A program made the position numbers and the translations under genes. Under the pieces are notes generated by a model. The model did no database searches and was not told the origin of the DNA. It saw only the letters and a list, made by a program, of their open reading frames with translations. 64,000 bases of DNA, taken from NCBI GenBank assembly GCA_015068425.1, contig SVKK01000006.1, positions 20,706 to 84,705 on the forward strand, read 5' to 3'. Source of the stretch: Oscillospiraceae bacterium (GTDB lineage Bacteria > Bacillota > Clostridia > Oscillospirales > Oscillospiraceae). Of the stretch, positions 34,281 to 45,831 are shown in pieces. Each line of letters opens with the position of its first letter. Position 1 is the stretch's first letter.

Positions 34281-34293
34281 TACAGTTTATTTA

Positions 34294-34323
34294 TTTACAT
34301 CGGCAATTTTTTAGGTGTATAAT
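34294..34323 (+). promoter_or_regulatory. Promoter of the RlmL-like methyltransferase
   Basis: TTTACA (34294-34299), 18 bases, TATAAT (34318-34323). Confidence 0.6.
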
Positions 34324-34355
34324 AATTGGAACAACTGAAGTTTCGGAGAATTATT

Positions 34356-35465
34356 ATGGATTACAAACTTTGCGTGCCCTGTCTTCTGGGTCTTGAGGGT
34401 CCCATTGCCGACGAGCTTCGCCGTATGAAGATGAGAGACGTTGCCGCGGAAAACGGCCGCGTGTTCTTCACAGGTAATGAAGAGGACATAGCCAGAGCCA
34501 ATATAAACCTGCGCATAGGCGAGCGCGTGCTCATTGAAGTGGGCAGCTTTGACGCCTTCACCTTTGACCAGCTTTTCGAGGGTACCAAGGCTCTCCCCTG
34601 GGAGATGCTCATACCTAAAAACGGTGCTTTCCCCGTAAAGGGTTACAGCCTCAACTCTAAGCTTTTCTCTGTTTCCGACTGCCAGAAGATAATCAAGAAA
34701 GCCGTTGTTGAGCGGCTGAAAAAGGTATACGGCATAGAATGGTTTGACGAAAGCGGGCCGCTGTATCAGATTCAGTTTTCCATTATGAAGGACAGAGCCA
34801 GCCTCTGCATCGATACCTCCGGTTTCGGCTTGCATAAGCGCGGCTACCGTCCCGCCCACAACGCCGCTCCCCTAAAGGAGACTATGGCCGCCGCTATGGT
34901 AAATCTCTCCCGCTACAGAGGACGGGAAGACTTTGCCGATCCCTTCTGCGGCAGCGGCACCATCGCCATTGAGGCGGCACTCATCGCCAAAAACCGGGCT
35001 CCCGGCCTTAAAAGAGACTTCACCGCAATGAGTTGGCCCGGCTTCGATAAGCTGATGTGGGCAAGAGTCCGGGACGAAGCCAGAGCAAAGGAGTTCAGCG
35101 GCGATTACCGCATCTTTGCTTCCGATATAGACCCCCACGCCATTGAGATAGCAAAGGAAAACGCCCTTCGGGCGGGAGTTGCGGACATTGTGAAGTTTGA
35201 AGTGGCGGATGCAATGAGCTTCAGCCGCAAGACCGAGCGAGGCATCATTGTCACAAATCCCCCTTACGGCGAGCGAATTATGGAGCGCCGGGAGGCGGAG
35301 GGACTTTACGCCGGCTTTGGAAAGGCATATTTTGCCCTGGAGAACTGGAAGCTCTATCTTCTCTCATCCCATACGGAGTTTGAGCGCACCTTCGGCAAAA
35401 CCGCCGACAAAAAGAGAAAGCTCTACAACGGTATGATTAAATGTGATTTGTTCATGTACCTGTAA
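34356..35465 (+). CDS. THUMP-domain RNA (guanine-N2) methyltransferase, RlmL/YpsC type
   Basis: 369 aa from ATG 34356 with GGAG upstream. An N-terminal ferredoxin-like/THUMP part (residues about 1-155, PCLLGLEGPIADELRRM) is followed by the UPF0020 catalytic domain: DPFCGSGTIAIEAALIA (motif I, about 190-206) and VTNPPYGERI (motif IV, about 307-316). The NPPYGER form is typical of 23S rRNA m2G enzymes. Unlike E. coli RlmL it is not fused to RlmK, as is usual in Firmicutes. The exact rRNA position is inferred from the family. Confidence 0.9.
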   Translation: MDYKLCVPCLLGLEGPIADELRRMKMRDVAAENGRVFFTGNEEDIARANINLRIGERVLIEVGSFDAFTFDQLFEGTKALPWEMLIPKNGAFPVKGYSLNSKLFSVSDCQKIIKKAVVERLKKVYGIEWFDESGPLYQIQFSIMKDRASLCIDTSGFGLHKRGYRPAHNAAPLKETMAAAMVNLSRYRGREDFADPFCGSGTIAIEAALIAKNRAPGLKRDFTAMSWPGFDKLMWARVRDEARAKEFSGDYRIFASDIDPHAIEIAKENALRAGVADIVKFEVADAMSFSRKTERGIIVTNPPYGERIMERREAEGLYAGFGKAYFALENWKLYLLSSHTEFERTFGKTADKKRKLYNGMIKCDLFMYL

Positions 35466-35565
35466 AATCCCGCAAGAGGGTTTGTGTGCAGGGGAAACCC
35501 AAGCACAGAAATTTCCATATATCTGGTATAAAGAGGAATAAGAAACAAATTAGTGAGGTAAACTT

Positions 35566-36504
35566 ATGAAGCACCTGTTTATTGTCAATCCCGCCGCAGG
35601 CGGCAAGGACAGCACCGATTTTGTGTCCGCAAAAGTTGCTCAGTTCTTCTCCGGCAAGGAGGGCGACTTTGAAATATACACCACCAAGGCTCCTATGGAC
35701 GCGGTGAAGAAAATAAAATATGAGGCCGATCTCTGCGACGAGCTGCGTGTTTATGCCTGCGGAGGCGACGGCACTCTTAACGAGTGCATATGCGGCGCGG
35801 CGGGATGGGATCACGTGGCCGTCACCCACTTCCCCACCGGCACCGGCAACGACTTTATCAAAACCTTCGGCGACGAGGGCAAACTCTTCTTCGAGCTGGA
35901 AGCGCTCATCAACGGCGAAGTGCGACCCATCGACCTTATCGACTGCAACGGAAGATACAGCGTCAACATCTGCTCCGTGGGCATTGACGCCCGCATAGCT
36001 GCCGATGTCCATAAATACAGCAAAATCCCCCTGATCGGCGGTGCCACCGGCTATGTCACCAGTCTTGCGGCCAATCTTCTCAAGGGTATCACCGGACCGC
36101 TGCGGGTTATCTGCGACGGCAAGCTTTATTACGGAGAGATGACCCTTATCTGCGCCTGCAACGGACGTTTCTACGGCGGCGGCTTCAACCCCGTCCCCGA
36201 AGCGCGGCTTGATGACGGTCTTCTGGACTTCCTTATCATCAAGGGCGTCTCCCGCCTCACCTTCCTGAAGCTGGTAGGCGGCTATGCCAAGGGCAAGTAT
36301 GCCGACTTCCCCAAGTACATAAACCATGTTCGCTCCACCTCCATAGATATAGATAGTCAGGATGAACTGGTTATAAACGTGGACGGCGAGATTATCCGCA
36401 GCAAAAAAGTCAGTATGAAGGTCATCCCCGGCGGCGTTAACTTCATTTTCCCCGCCGGAATGGAATTTTTCGCCTCCGAAAAGGAGAAAACAGCCGTAAA
36501 TTGA
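35566..36504 (+). CDS. Diacylglycerol/lipid kinase family protein (YegS/DagK-like)
   Basis: 312 aa. The catalytic domain starts with FIVNPAAGGKD, has the GGDGTLNE nucleotide motif (about residues 66-73) and PTGTGNDF (about 93-100), then a C-terminal beta-sandwich with the C-terminal GDG-like element VINVDGEI. It phosphorylates diacylglycerol or a related lipid for recycling. GAGGTAAAC lies before the ATG. It stands alone between the RlmL-like gene and groESL. Confidence 0.92.
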   Translation: MKHLFIVNPAAGGKDSTDFVSAKVAQFFSGKEGDFEIYTTKAPMDAVKKIKYEADLCDELRVYACGGDGTLNECICGAAGWDHVAVTHFPTGTGNDFIKTFGDEGKLFFELEALINGEVRPIDLIDCNGRYSVNICSVGIDARIAADVHKYSKIPLIGGATGYVTSLAANLLKGITGPLRVICDGKLYYGEMTLICACNGRFYGGGFNPVPEARLDDGLLDFLIIKGVSRLTFLKLVGGYAKGKYADFPKYINHVRSTSIDIDSQDELVINVDGEIIRSKKVSMKVIPGGVNFIFPAGMEFFASEKEKTAVN

Positions 36505-36597
36505 AGCGCGGAGGAGATTTTCCCATAAAAAACGGCGGAAAATTAAAATTTTGGCGGTTTAACCCGGGAAATTCACAGATTGTTTTCAAAATAATAC

Positions 36598-36626
36598 TTG
36601 CAAAAATCCAATATCTGGACTATTAT
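36598..36626 (+). promoter_or_regulatory. Promoter of groES-groEL
   Basis: TTGCAA (36598-36603), 17 bases, TATTAT (36621-36626), overlapping TATAAT at 36624-36629. Directly followed by the CIRCE operator, so the start of transcription falls inside it. The 90 bases before it hold nothing recognisable. Confidence 0.65.
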
Positions 36627-36630
36627 AATA

Positions 36631-36669
36631 AGCGTGTTAGCACTCTCCGTTTTCGAGTGCTAACACGCT
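36631..36669. promoter_or_regulatory. CIRCE operator (HrcA binding site), extended palindrome
   Basis: The core 36637-36663 is the exact consensus TTAGCACTC-N9-GAGTGCTAA. The symmetry runs further: arms AGCGTGTTAGCACTC and its full complement, 15 bases each, 36631-36645 and 36655-36669. HrcA should repress groESL from here; hrcA is not in the window. Confidence 0.97.
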
Positions 36670-36714
36670 GAAAACTGTAAAGAAATTAAATTTACGCATA
36701 TAGGAGGAAGAAAC

Positions 36715-38657
<1,943 letters not shown>

Positions 38658-38677
38658 TCCCAAACCAAATAAAAATC

Positions 38678-38714
38678 AATCCTCCCCGTGGAAATCACGG
38701 GGAGGATTTTTATT
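38678..38714. terminator. Terminator between groEL and the MacB-like permease gene
   Basis: Perfect 13-base arms AATCCTCCCCGTG (38678-38690) and complement (38696-38708), 5-base loop, T-tract on the plus strand. Genes converge here. Confidence 0.93.
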
Positions 38715-38726
38715 TTTTTGAAATTT

Positions 38727-41700
38727 TTACTCTCTTTCGCTGAGAAGGCTCATAAGATGGGTTCTGCCCACAACGGCGACGGAGAGCGCCGCGCCAAGGA
38801 AGTAGCACAAAATGAATATCGCGACACTGGGAAGCCATGTCACGGGGGATGCAGCAAAGAGAAGGAGGACACTTCCCAAAACGCTGCCTGTCAGGCAAAG
38901 GAGAGCCTGCTCCAGGAAGAAGGAGAAGAAGACTCTGGATTTGGAAGCGCCCAAGCCACGCAAAATGGCAAACTCCATGCGGCGGGAGGAAACCATAAGC
39001 CAGCTTATAATAAAGCCAAGCAGGGCAACAAGAACAAACAAAGCGGGGAACAGAAGCTGGGAGAAGGATATGTAGCGGTTCAGTCCGCTTACAGTCTCCA
39101 CAAAGCTGCGGTCATAGAGCAGGACGGTGGTGCGGTCACTTCCCGTCTTTCCAACCTGACTAAAACCGGAATCCGTCAGGAAATCCCGCATAGATTCAAG
39201 TCGGGAGGCGCTGCTCAGGCTGAATATAAGGGTTGAAAAGCGAGTTGCTCTGTAGAAATGCTGATTTCGGGACTCAACGCTGCTGATGGAAGAGTCCTGC
39301 TGCTCCTTGCCTGCGATGTCCTCTTCCCCTGTGATCCAGCTCTCGTCGCACCAAAGAGAGAGGGGTACATATAGGTTGGCGTCCTCGCCCAGTTGGGTGA
39401 AAAAGCCTACAATCTTGAAAACGCGGCTATGCTCAATCATCTCGGAATTGAAGCTCATAGTAAGATTTGCTTCAAACTCATCGCCGAGACTCAAGCCATG
39501 GCTTTCGAGGAAGGCCTTGGGAGCGATGCACGCAACCGTGTCGGCGCTCTTTTCGGCGTTGAGGATTGTGCCCTCTTCCCGGAAAGACATTGTTTCAGCG
39601 AGAGAGCTGCAGGCATCGGGATCGGCAAGGAAACTCTCGTCCCAACCCTTCAGCCATTCCACATCCGGCTTTCGGCTGTGGATAAACTCCGGCGCAGCCG
39701 AAAGAGTGTTAAGGGCGACAATATCAGGCTGAACACTTATCCAGTTGGATCTGTTTTCTTCCGCGAACAACCCCTTGAAATCGGGGATTTCCTCGCTCAG
39801 CCAATAATTGAATCCCAGAGCCATACCGACACTTTCAATATCTCCGCTTTTCCAGATGCTTCGGGCGGCATCGGCGGAAACGGTGAGGTTTGAGCTGCTG
39901 CGTCCGTTCAGACTGACAACCCGTCCGGTAATTTCCGCATCCCGATAAAGGGAATCCATCTGCTCTTCCCAAGCGGAGGAGGCAGAGGCAAGAATTCCAA
40001 GAAACAGACTAAGCACCAAAGCCACAATCGGAACAACAGTGCTGCGCCAACCGCCGCGGCGGGCGGAAAGAAAGGCAAAACGCAGAGCACCGCGGCCTCC
40101 GCAGGAGGATTTCCCACGGGGCAGGCGCACGGAAAGCTTACCCCGCTTGGGAGCTGTGGTTTTCCGGGCAATGGCAAGGAATATCCAGCAGAATATAAGA
40201 CTGAGGATAAAAACAAATATAAATGCCACCAAGGCGGGAAGAGAAGAGGCACTTCCCTGACTCACCGCCTCCCGAACAATACCAACCGCGGATTCGCTAA
40301 AGCGGCTGTCCACAACATACATTGAGCTTGCAGCGTTTATAGCAAGCTCAATCAAACGTCCGAGGGCAAAATTACCCGCAAGTGCGCCAAGGGCGGAGGA
40401 AATGCCGGAAATAAGCACCGCGCCGCTGAGAAGCCAGAGGTTTATTTTTCCTCCGGGTGTTCCCAGAGAAACAAGAACATTGACGCTTTCCCGCTGTCTG
40501 CCAACGAAAAGATAAGCGAAGAGGAAAATAACCACAAGCGCGCCGAGGGCGGATACCACGCTCACCGCGGAGGCAACATTGAGCATAGTCTCTATGGGGC
40601 GCGCCGCCGCTGCATAGCCCTGGTCAAAGAGTGTTACCCGAACGCCATCGGGGCAGAGAGCCTGTATAGCTTCAACGGTTTCCGCCGCGGAGGCATTATC
40701 CAGACCCACACGGCCAAGCTGATACCCGAAAAGCTCCTCTTCAAAATCACCCTCTGCGGCGGAAATCCAAACATTTCCGTAATAGCCGTCCACCCGGTTA
40801 GTGATACCCACAATCTCCAGAGCGCGGATATCGCCGGTGGCGGAAAGGAGAAAGCGGCTGTCCGCCGCGGAGTCAAACAGTTCAAGGGAAACGATGTCCC
40901 CAAGCTGAAGCTCGAGCTGTCTTGCTATATCCCCGCTCACAACGCATACGGAGCGCTCTCCCGCATTGGGAAAGCGACCCTGCTCAAGTCTGAAAACATT
41001 CTGGTGGAAAAGCTCAAGGGAGGCAATATCGTCGCTGGCTTCAATGGCAACATTGTTATTGGCGTTGGCATAAAGAGCGGCGTATTCTTCGAAGATAGGA
41101 GCAGGCTCCTCGGTGGTAGTGTCCTGATAGGGCACAATGGGGCATCCCTCATAAAAGTCTGTTATAAGGAATTTGAAATCGTTTCCGGTGTCACTGAGTA
41201 CATACTTTCCGTGAAGAGTATAGCGGCGTCCCCTTTCGGCAACAAAGCCGCTGTCTCCAATTTCTATAGCTGTGTATTTGTTGGTTTTTTCCGCGCTGTT
41301 GCGGGAATAAAGAACATTGTTGGAAATGGCAGAATAACCTGCAACCACTTTTCCTTCGCCTCCGTAGAGTCCCGTGGCGGGATCATACGTATAGGTTTTG
41401 CAGATGAGCTGGTTGGGGATATATCTGCCGTAGAAAGATTCCTGGCGGCTGGTTATCACGTGTCCGTATTCTCCGTCGGAATAAACAAAGTAATCAACGA
41501 TTTCGTAGTAGTAGGCGACGGTACCTCCCCATGTGTCTGTGCCTTTGTAATAATGGTGCTTGGAACAGATATTATAGGTGGGAAGCTCTTCTTCCGTAAA
41601 CTCGGTGTATACTCCCGTTTCAAAATCCTGCTGAAGATACTTGCCCTCGCTTTCAATAAAATAGGGCACCCAGTCGCTGCTGACCGTTTCGGTGCAGAGC

Positions 41701-42176
41701 TTCGCCGTGTTGTTGGTAGCGTTTATGGCGATATAGGGCGCCGCCATTTCCTCTTCCGTGAAATATACAGTGCCGAGAGTGGTATTTTCAGAGAACTGGG
41801 TGAACTCAACAAGGGCATAATCCTCGTAAGGCGCGTCACCGCCGGGAACATAGCCGTCTATATAGCCTATTTTCCGCTTGTTCTCCTCCCAGAAATCAAC
41901 GCCCTCAAGCTCTTCAAGAGCCTGGGTGTCAAGCTCCGCGGCTGCAGCGCGGGCATAAGAGTCCGCAGCGTCAGCGTTGGGATAGTCTGCGCCCATATAT
42001 TCCAGAAGAGCCACGGAGGTATAGCTTTCGTCCAGAATCTCAAGCTGTTGGCTGCAGTAAAACCACATCCCGGCGCCGAGAGTCAGTGCGAGACAGATGA
42101 CTGCAATCAACAGCGCGAAAAGGATGCTCCGTCCTTTGGCTCGGAGGGTGGAGCGTATTCCATACTTGAATGTCAT
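38727..42176 (-). CDS. FtsX/MacB-type ABC transporter permease, large
   Basis: 1149 aa. One N-terminal membrane helix (ILFALLIAVICLALTLGAG), a roughly 490-residue extracytoplasmic part, then membrane segments near 545-660, a second helix and extracytoplasmic domain (about 720-1020), and three C-terminal helices (about 1030-1140) with the FtsX pattern (MEFAILRGLGASKSRVFFSF). This is two FtsX modules in one chain. AAGGAG precedes the ATG; it starts seven bases after its ATPase. Such systems export peptides or lipoproteins or act in stress sensing; no binding protein or peptide gene is adjacent. Confidence 0.9.
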   Translation of the reverse strand: MTFKYGIRSTLRAKGRSILFALLIAVICLALTLGAGMWFYCSQQLEILDESYTSVALLEYMGADYPNADAADSYARAAAAELDTQALEELEGVDFWEENKRKIGYIDGYVPGGDAPYEDYALVEFTQFSENTTLGTVYFTEEEMAAPYIAINATNNTAKLCTETVSSDWVPYFIESEGKYLQQDFETGVYTEFTEEELPTYNICSKHHYYKGTDTWGGTVAYYYEIVDYFVYSDGEYGHVITSRQESFYGRYIPNQLICKTYTYDPATGLYGGEGKVVAGYSAISNNVLYSRNSAEKTNKYTAIEIGDSGFVAERGRRYTLHGKYVLSDTGNDFKFLITDFYEGCPIVPYQDTTTEEPAPIFEEYAALYANANNNVAIEASDDIASLELFHQNVFRLEQGRFPNAGERSVCVVSGDIARQLELQLGDIVSLELFDSAADSRFLLSATGDIRALEIVGITNRVDGYYGNVWISAAEGDFEEELFGYQLGRVGLDNASAAETVEAIQALCPDGVRVTLFDQGYAAAARPIETMLNVASAVSVVSALGALVVIFLFAYLFVGRQRESVNVLVSLGTPGGKINLWLLSGAVLISGISSALGALAGNFALGRLIELAINAASSMYVVDSRFSESAVGIVREAVSQGSASSLPALVAFIFVFILSLIFCWIFLAIARKTTAPKRGKLSVRLPRGKSSCGGRGALRFAFLSARRGGWRSTVVPIVALVLSLFLGILASASSAWEEQMDSLYRDAEITGRVVSLNGRSSSNLTVSADAARSIWKSGDIESVGMALGFNYWLSEEIPDFKGLFAEENRSNWISVQPDIVALNTLSAAPEFIHSRKPDVEWLKGWDESFLADPDACSSLAETMSFREEGTILNAEKSADTVACIAPKAFLESHGLSLGDEFEANLTMSFNSEMIEHSRVFKIVGFFTQLGEDANLYVPLSLWCDESWITGEEDIAGKEQQDSSISSVESRNQHFYRATRFSTLIFSLSSASRLESMRDFLTDSGFSQVGKTGSDRTTVLLYDRSFVETVSGLNRYISFSQLLFPALFVLVALLGFIISWLMVSSRRMEFAILRGLGASKSRVFFSFFLEQALLCLTGSVLGSVLLLFAASPVTWLPSVAIFILCYFLGAALSVAVVGRTHLMSLLSERE

Positions 42177-42183
42177 AGCTTCC

Positions 42184-42849
42184 TCACTCCTTCACTTCTC
42201 CGTCGCGAAGCTCGATAACGCAGTCCGCCTTTGCGGCAAGACCCATATCGTGGGTCACGATAACCACGCAGTAACCGTCCTTATGGGCAAGCTCGCAGAG
42301 GAGAGAGCTTATGATTTCGCTGTTGGCGGTGTCCAGATTTCCGGTGGGCTCGTCCGCCAGCAAAATGCCCGTTTCCATTCCAAGAGCGCGGGCAATGGCA
42401 ACGCGCTGCTGTTCGCCGCCGGAGAGCATGGTGGGATAACGGTCCAGCGCGCTTTCGGGCAAGCCTACCTTGGCTATAAGCTCGGCGGCGCGCTTTTTTG
42501 CCTTTCGGGGGCTGATTCCGCGAAGCTCCATGGGATACATCACGTTTTCCGCCACGGTGAGCAGGGGGAAAAGACGGAAAGACTGGTAAATAACCGCCAC
42601 CTGTTCACGGCGATAGCGTTCAAGCTTCATCTCTGCGGTGCTTTTTCCGCCGCAAATAACCTGGCCGCTTGTGGGCAGGTCAAGTCCTGCCATAAGAGAA
42701 AGGAGGGTTGTTTTGCCGCTGCCGCTGCGTCCCACTATAGCGTAAACCTTCCCTGCCTCAAAGCTGTGGCTTACGCCCTTCAAGGCTTCAACCTTCTGAT
42801 ATTGGGTCTGGTATGTATAACGCACATCCCGCAGTTCAAGTATAGCCAT
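42184..42849 (-). CDS. ABC transporter ATPase, MacB/LolD type
   Basis: 221 aa, the compact size of MacB/LolD/FtsE ATPases. Walker [10 protein letters not shown] (about residues 39-47), signature [15 protein letters not shown], Walker [13 protein letters not shown], switch His VTHDMGLA. Partner of the 1149-aa permease. AAAAGGGG lies about 10 bases upstream of the ATG. Confidence 0.95.
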   Translation of the reverse strand: MAILELRDVRYTYQTQYQKVEALKGVSHSFEAGKVYAIVGRSGSGKTTLLSLMAGLDLPTSGQVICGGKSTAEMKLERYRREQVAVIYQSFRLFPLLTVAENVMYPMELRGISPRKAKKRAAELIAKVGLPESALDRYPTMLSGGEQQRVAIARALGMETGILLADEPTGNLDTANSEIISSLLCELAHKDGYCVVIVTHDMGLAAKADCVIELRDGEVKE

Positions 42850-42886
42850 AACAAAAAATCCCCTTTTTACTAATTATATTTTCTAT

Positions 42887-42915
42887 ATTATATTGTAATT
42901 TTCCACTATAAACAA
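42887..42915 (-). promoter_or_regulatory. Promoter of the MacB-like ABC pair
   Basis: On the minus strand TTGTTT (42910-42915), 17 bases, TATAAT (42887-42892). Confidence 0.6.
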
Positions 42916-42939
42916 GAATATTCTTCGCATCTGAAAACA

Positions 42940-43622
42940 ACTATGTAGGGGCCGGACACCCGGCCGTGGGCACTTTTAAAGCCTTCCCCTTGAGGGGAAG
43001 GTGGCATTTGCGAAGCAAATGACGGAGATGTGTTAACGAACGAGGTGTTGATTGTCTCCGACGTCGGGGCGTTAAGAAAACATGCCGGTGGCATGTTTTT
43101 AGCCATCGACCGCAGCAGCTATGCTGCGAGGAGGGAAGTTACGGGACGTCGGGGACGCCGTCCCCTACGCAGCCAAAAAGAATATGGAAAGAAAAACAGG
43201 CCAAAGAGGGAGACCCCTCTTTGGAAACTCTCCAAGTGCGGTGGTAGAAAACCCTTCCTGCCACATAATCAAAATCCAAACTTTAGTGTGCTTCCCTCGT
43301 TTTTCGCTCGGGACGCTGCTGCGTCTTGACGCCTGTTCGGCGCCACAGGGATTTCACCTCGTAATATAAAGACGCTGCACCTGTTGTAGGGGTCGGACAC
43401 TGGCCGACCCGCTTAAGCCGCGCTCCGCCTTTAAAGCCTTCCCTTTGAGGGGAAGGTGCCCAGAAGGGGCGGATGAGGCGTTATTTCGGAACGGTCAAGA
43501 CCGTTCCCTACAAGCACGGCATCAAAGGCCCCCTGTAGGGGCCGGACACCCGGCCGTGGGCGCTTAAACCGCACGCACCTACCGTAGGGCGGGATGCCCA
43601 CATCCCGCCGCAAATACGCCGC
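42940..43622. repeat. Intergenic repeat mosaic 5
   Basis: About 680 bases without a gene. Contains GCCGGACACCCGGCC palindromes at both ends, CTTCCCCTTGAGGGGAAG stems, the GGAACGGTC palindrome (about 43488-43507), and a full copy of the roughly 310-base composite element (about 43055-43365), which includes GAAAACATGCCGGTGGCATG, GACGTCGGGGACGCCGTCCC and TTCGGCGCCACAGGGATTTC. Confidence 0.85.
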
Positions 43623-43626
43623 GGAG

Positions 43627-44826
43627 CTACAACCGCTCTCCCAGCCAGCTCAGTGCGCAGTGGGCAAGCACCGCAGCTCCCACGGGCAATACCTCCTCGT
43701 CAAAATCCGCCTTTGGGTTGTGGAGTGGATAGCTGAAGCCCTTTTTCTTTTCACCCGCCGAAAGCACAAGCATTGCCGATGGCACTGCGCGGCTCACATA
43801 TGCGAAATCCTCGCTCCCCGCGCTTTTCCCCCCGCCGGGAAAATCGTCGGCATTAAACACCGCACCATCGCCCAAAAGCTCTCGGGCGTATCTTTCAAGG
43901 GCGGAAACAAGCTCCCCGTCCTCCAAAAAGGCGGGGCAGCTCCTTTCAAATTCCAGGGAAGCCGCTGTGCCCGTGGCAGCGGCTACTCCCTCCGCTATCT
44001 CCCTCACGCGAGATCTGATTTTCTCCCCCACTGAATCCTCCATAGCCCTTATGCTGCCCTTCAGGACAACTTTTTCGGGAATAACATTGGCGGCGCTGCC
44101 GCAGTTTATACTGCCTATGCTCAGTGCCGCCTGCTCCATCATTCCAAGCTCCGAAGCTCTTATCCTCCAGAAAAGTCCTGCAAAGGACACCGCCGCCCCT
44201 ATCGGGTCAACCCCCTGATCCGGTGCGGCGCCGTGGCTGCCTTTTCCCATAAACTCAAGGGAGAAAAAGTCCGCCCCGGGAGCGCATATCCCGGCAGGCG
44301 GAACAACGATACTGCCTGTTGGCAGCTCAGAGGCGCTCATAACATGGAGCATAATTGCGCCTTCCGGCACAGGATTGCAAAGCACACCTGCTTCTATCAT
44401 ATCCTTCGCCCCTTCCAAAATCTCCTCCGCCGGCTGAAACATCAGCTTCACCTGACCGCCCAGCTCCTTCTCGTGAGCTTTGAGCAGCTTTGCCGCAGCC
44501 AGCAGCATAGCCGTATGCATATCGTGGCCGCAGCCGTGGAAGAAGCCGTCCTTGGCGGCGAAGGGCAAAGCCGTTTCCTCCCGAATGGGGAGGGCATCCA
44601 TATCAGCGCGAAGAAGAAAGCACTTTCCCTCCTTCTTGCCTATAAGTGCGCTTATGCCCGCCCTCCCGCAGCGTTTGCTCTCTATTCCCATTGCTCTCAG
44701 CTGGTCTTCTACAAATGCCAAAGTTTCCGAAAGCTCAAATCCCGTCTCCGCCGAGCTATGCAGCGTTCGGCGGCAGGTTTTCAGATAATCACTCAGCGCA
44801 AGGGCTTCTTTCAAAATTTCGGACAT
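43627..44826 (-). CDS. M20-family amidohydrolase (N-acyl-amino-acid/aminoacylase type)
   Basis: 399 aa. Opens with LSDYLKTCRRTLHSSAETGFEL, metal ligands in FHGCGHDMHTAMLL (about residues 98-111), MFQPAEE (about 137), and a dimerisation insert in the middle, as in hippurate hydrolase and N-acetyl-diaminopimelate deacetylase relatives. It removes acyl groups from amino acids or peptides in the cytoplasm. AGGAGG is placed 7 bases before the ATG. Transcribed alone. Confidence 0.9.
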   Translation of the reverse strand: MSEILKEALALSDYLKTCRRTLHSSAETGFELSETLAFVEDQLRAMGIESKRCGRAGISALIGKKEGKCFLLRADMDALPIREETALPFAAKDGFFHGCGHDMHTAMLLAAAKLLKAHEKELGGQVKLMFQPAEEILEGAKDMIEAGVLCNPVPEGAIMLHVMSASELPTGSIVVPPAGICAPGADFFSLEFMGKGSHGAAPDQGVDPIGAAVSFAGLFWRIRASELGMMEQAALSIGSINCGSAANVIPEKVVLKGSIRAMEDSVGEKIRSRVREIAEGVAAATGTAASLEFERSCPAFLEDGELVSALERYARELLGDGAVFNADDFPGGGKSAGSEDFAYVSRAVPSAMLVLSAGEKKKGFSYPLHNPKADFDEEVLPVGAAVLAHCALSWLGERL

Positions 44827-44872
44827 CGTTCTTCCTCCTTTTCCAAATAGTATGCCCGAATTTATAAAAAAC

Positions 44873-44903
44873 TTGACTTTCCCCTTTATGGAAGGTCTAT
44901 ATT
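44873..44903 (+). promoter_or_regulatory. Promoter of the 93-aa protein gene
   Basis: TTGACT (44873-44878), then TCTATA (17-base spacing) overlapping TATATT (19-base spacing, 44898-44903). Confidence 0.5.
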
Positions 44904-44934
44904 AAAACCGAAGAAACAACAAAGGAGTGGGGAC

Positions 44935-45216
44935 ATGGGTTTTTTCTCCGTTAATATCTTCAACAGAAAAAAGCTTTTTGTGGATACCGACGCTTCGTCC
45001 GTTGCTCAGTCCTTTGAAAGACTGAAGAGGGCGGATATCCCCTGCGAAATGCACACCAAGCGCCTGCGCAGCACCCTCGGAATGAGAATAGATGTGAGCG
45101 CATATATGCGGCTTAATCAAGCCTATGCGGATAATCCCCAGCAGTATGGCTATACCTATACCATATGTGTACCCCGTAAATATCTGGAGGAAGCAAAGGC
45201 AATTTTGCATATATAA
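44935..45216 (+). CDS. Small conserved-looking cytoplasmic protein, function unknown
   Basis: 93 aa, with AAAGGAGTG upstream, its own promoter and its own terminator, so it is a genuine single-gene unit. The pattern (a strand KLFVDTD, helix SSVAQSFERLKRADIPCEM, strands and a final helix PRKYLEEAKAILHI) loosely resembles the short DUF2007-type putative signal-transducing proteins, in which a helix brings together a change of ligand state, but similarity is too weak to assign. No membrane helix, no metal motif. Confidence 0.75.
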   Translation: MGFFSVNIFNRKKLFVDTDASSVAQSFERLKRADIPCEMHTKRLRSTLGMRIDVSAYMRLNQAYADNPQQYGYTYTICVPRKYLEEAKAILHI

Positions 45217-45249
45217 AAAAGGCGCGGGAATGCTTCCCGCACCTTTTTT
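45215..45249. terminator. Bidirectional terminator
   Basis: GGCGCGGGAA (45221-45230) pairs with TTCCCGCACC (45234-45243) with one mismatch; A6 before and T7 after. Serves the 93-aa gene and the converging TlpA-like gene. Confidence 0.9.
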
Positions 45250-45826
45250 ATTCAATAATCAGATCAATGCCCATTTGGAGAGTTTCCGCATCCATTGCGC
45301 CGGGCATCCAACCGGCCACATTACCCTCGACATCTATGAAGAATGTGGTTGGGATGGAGTAAACTCCGTAGGCCATTATGGCGCTGAGCTCCGTATCATA
45401 AAACACGGGGAAGTCATAGCCGCTTTCCTCAACAAACTTCAGGGCGGAAGCAAGGGTTTCCTGAGCGCCGTCGGTCATATTCACCATCATAAACTGCACC
45501 CTATCTCCTATCTCCAGATACTTTTCGTTGAAGTCCGGCATCTCCGACTTGCAGGGTGAGCACCAGCTTGCCCAGAAGTTCAGCACCACCGGTGTTCCCA
45601 GATAATCGCTGAGGCTGACGGCCTTGCCATCGGCGTCATACACTGTGAAATCCGGGGCGGCAACATCATCCGTCTCTCCGCTGCCGTTTTCGGGGGCGGG
45701 GGTTTCGGTGACCGCCAGCTGTTCTGTAGCGATATCGTCACCAAGGTTCTTATACAGCACCGAAGCGCCCACCAGAATAACAGCAAGAACCACAACGACT
45801 ATAAGCAAAGCTTTCTTTTTGTCCAT
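45248..45826 (-). CDS. Membrane-anchored TlpA/ResA-like thiol-disulfide oxidoreductase
   Basis: 192 aa from ATG 45826 (GAGGTG upstream); a longer frame overlaps ccdA and lacks a site. N-terminal anchor (ALLIVVVVLAVILVGASVLY), an acidic Pro/Thr-rich linker, then a thioredoxin fold with WASWCSPCKSE (CXXC about residues 99-102) and cis-Pro region YSIPTTFFID. It reduces disulfides outside the membrane, receiving electrons from CcdA, encoded five bases upstream. No cytochrome c biogenesis genes are near, so the client may be another extracytoplasmic protein. Confidence 0.93.
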   Translation of the reverse strand: MDKKKALLIVVVVLAVILVGASVLYKNLGDDIATEQLAVTETPAPENGSGETDDVAAPDFTVYDADGKAVSLSDYLGTPVVLNFWASWCSPCKSEMPDFNEKYLEIGDRVQFMMVNMTDGAQETLASALKFVEESGYDFPVFYDTELSAIMAYGVYSIPTTFFIDVEGNVAGWMPGAMDAETLQMGIDLIIE

Positions 45827-45831
45827 ATTTT

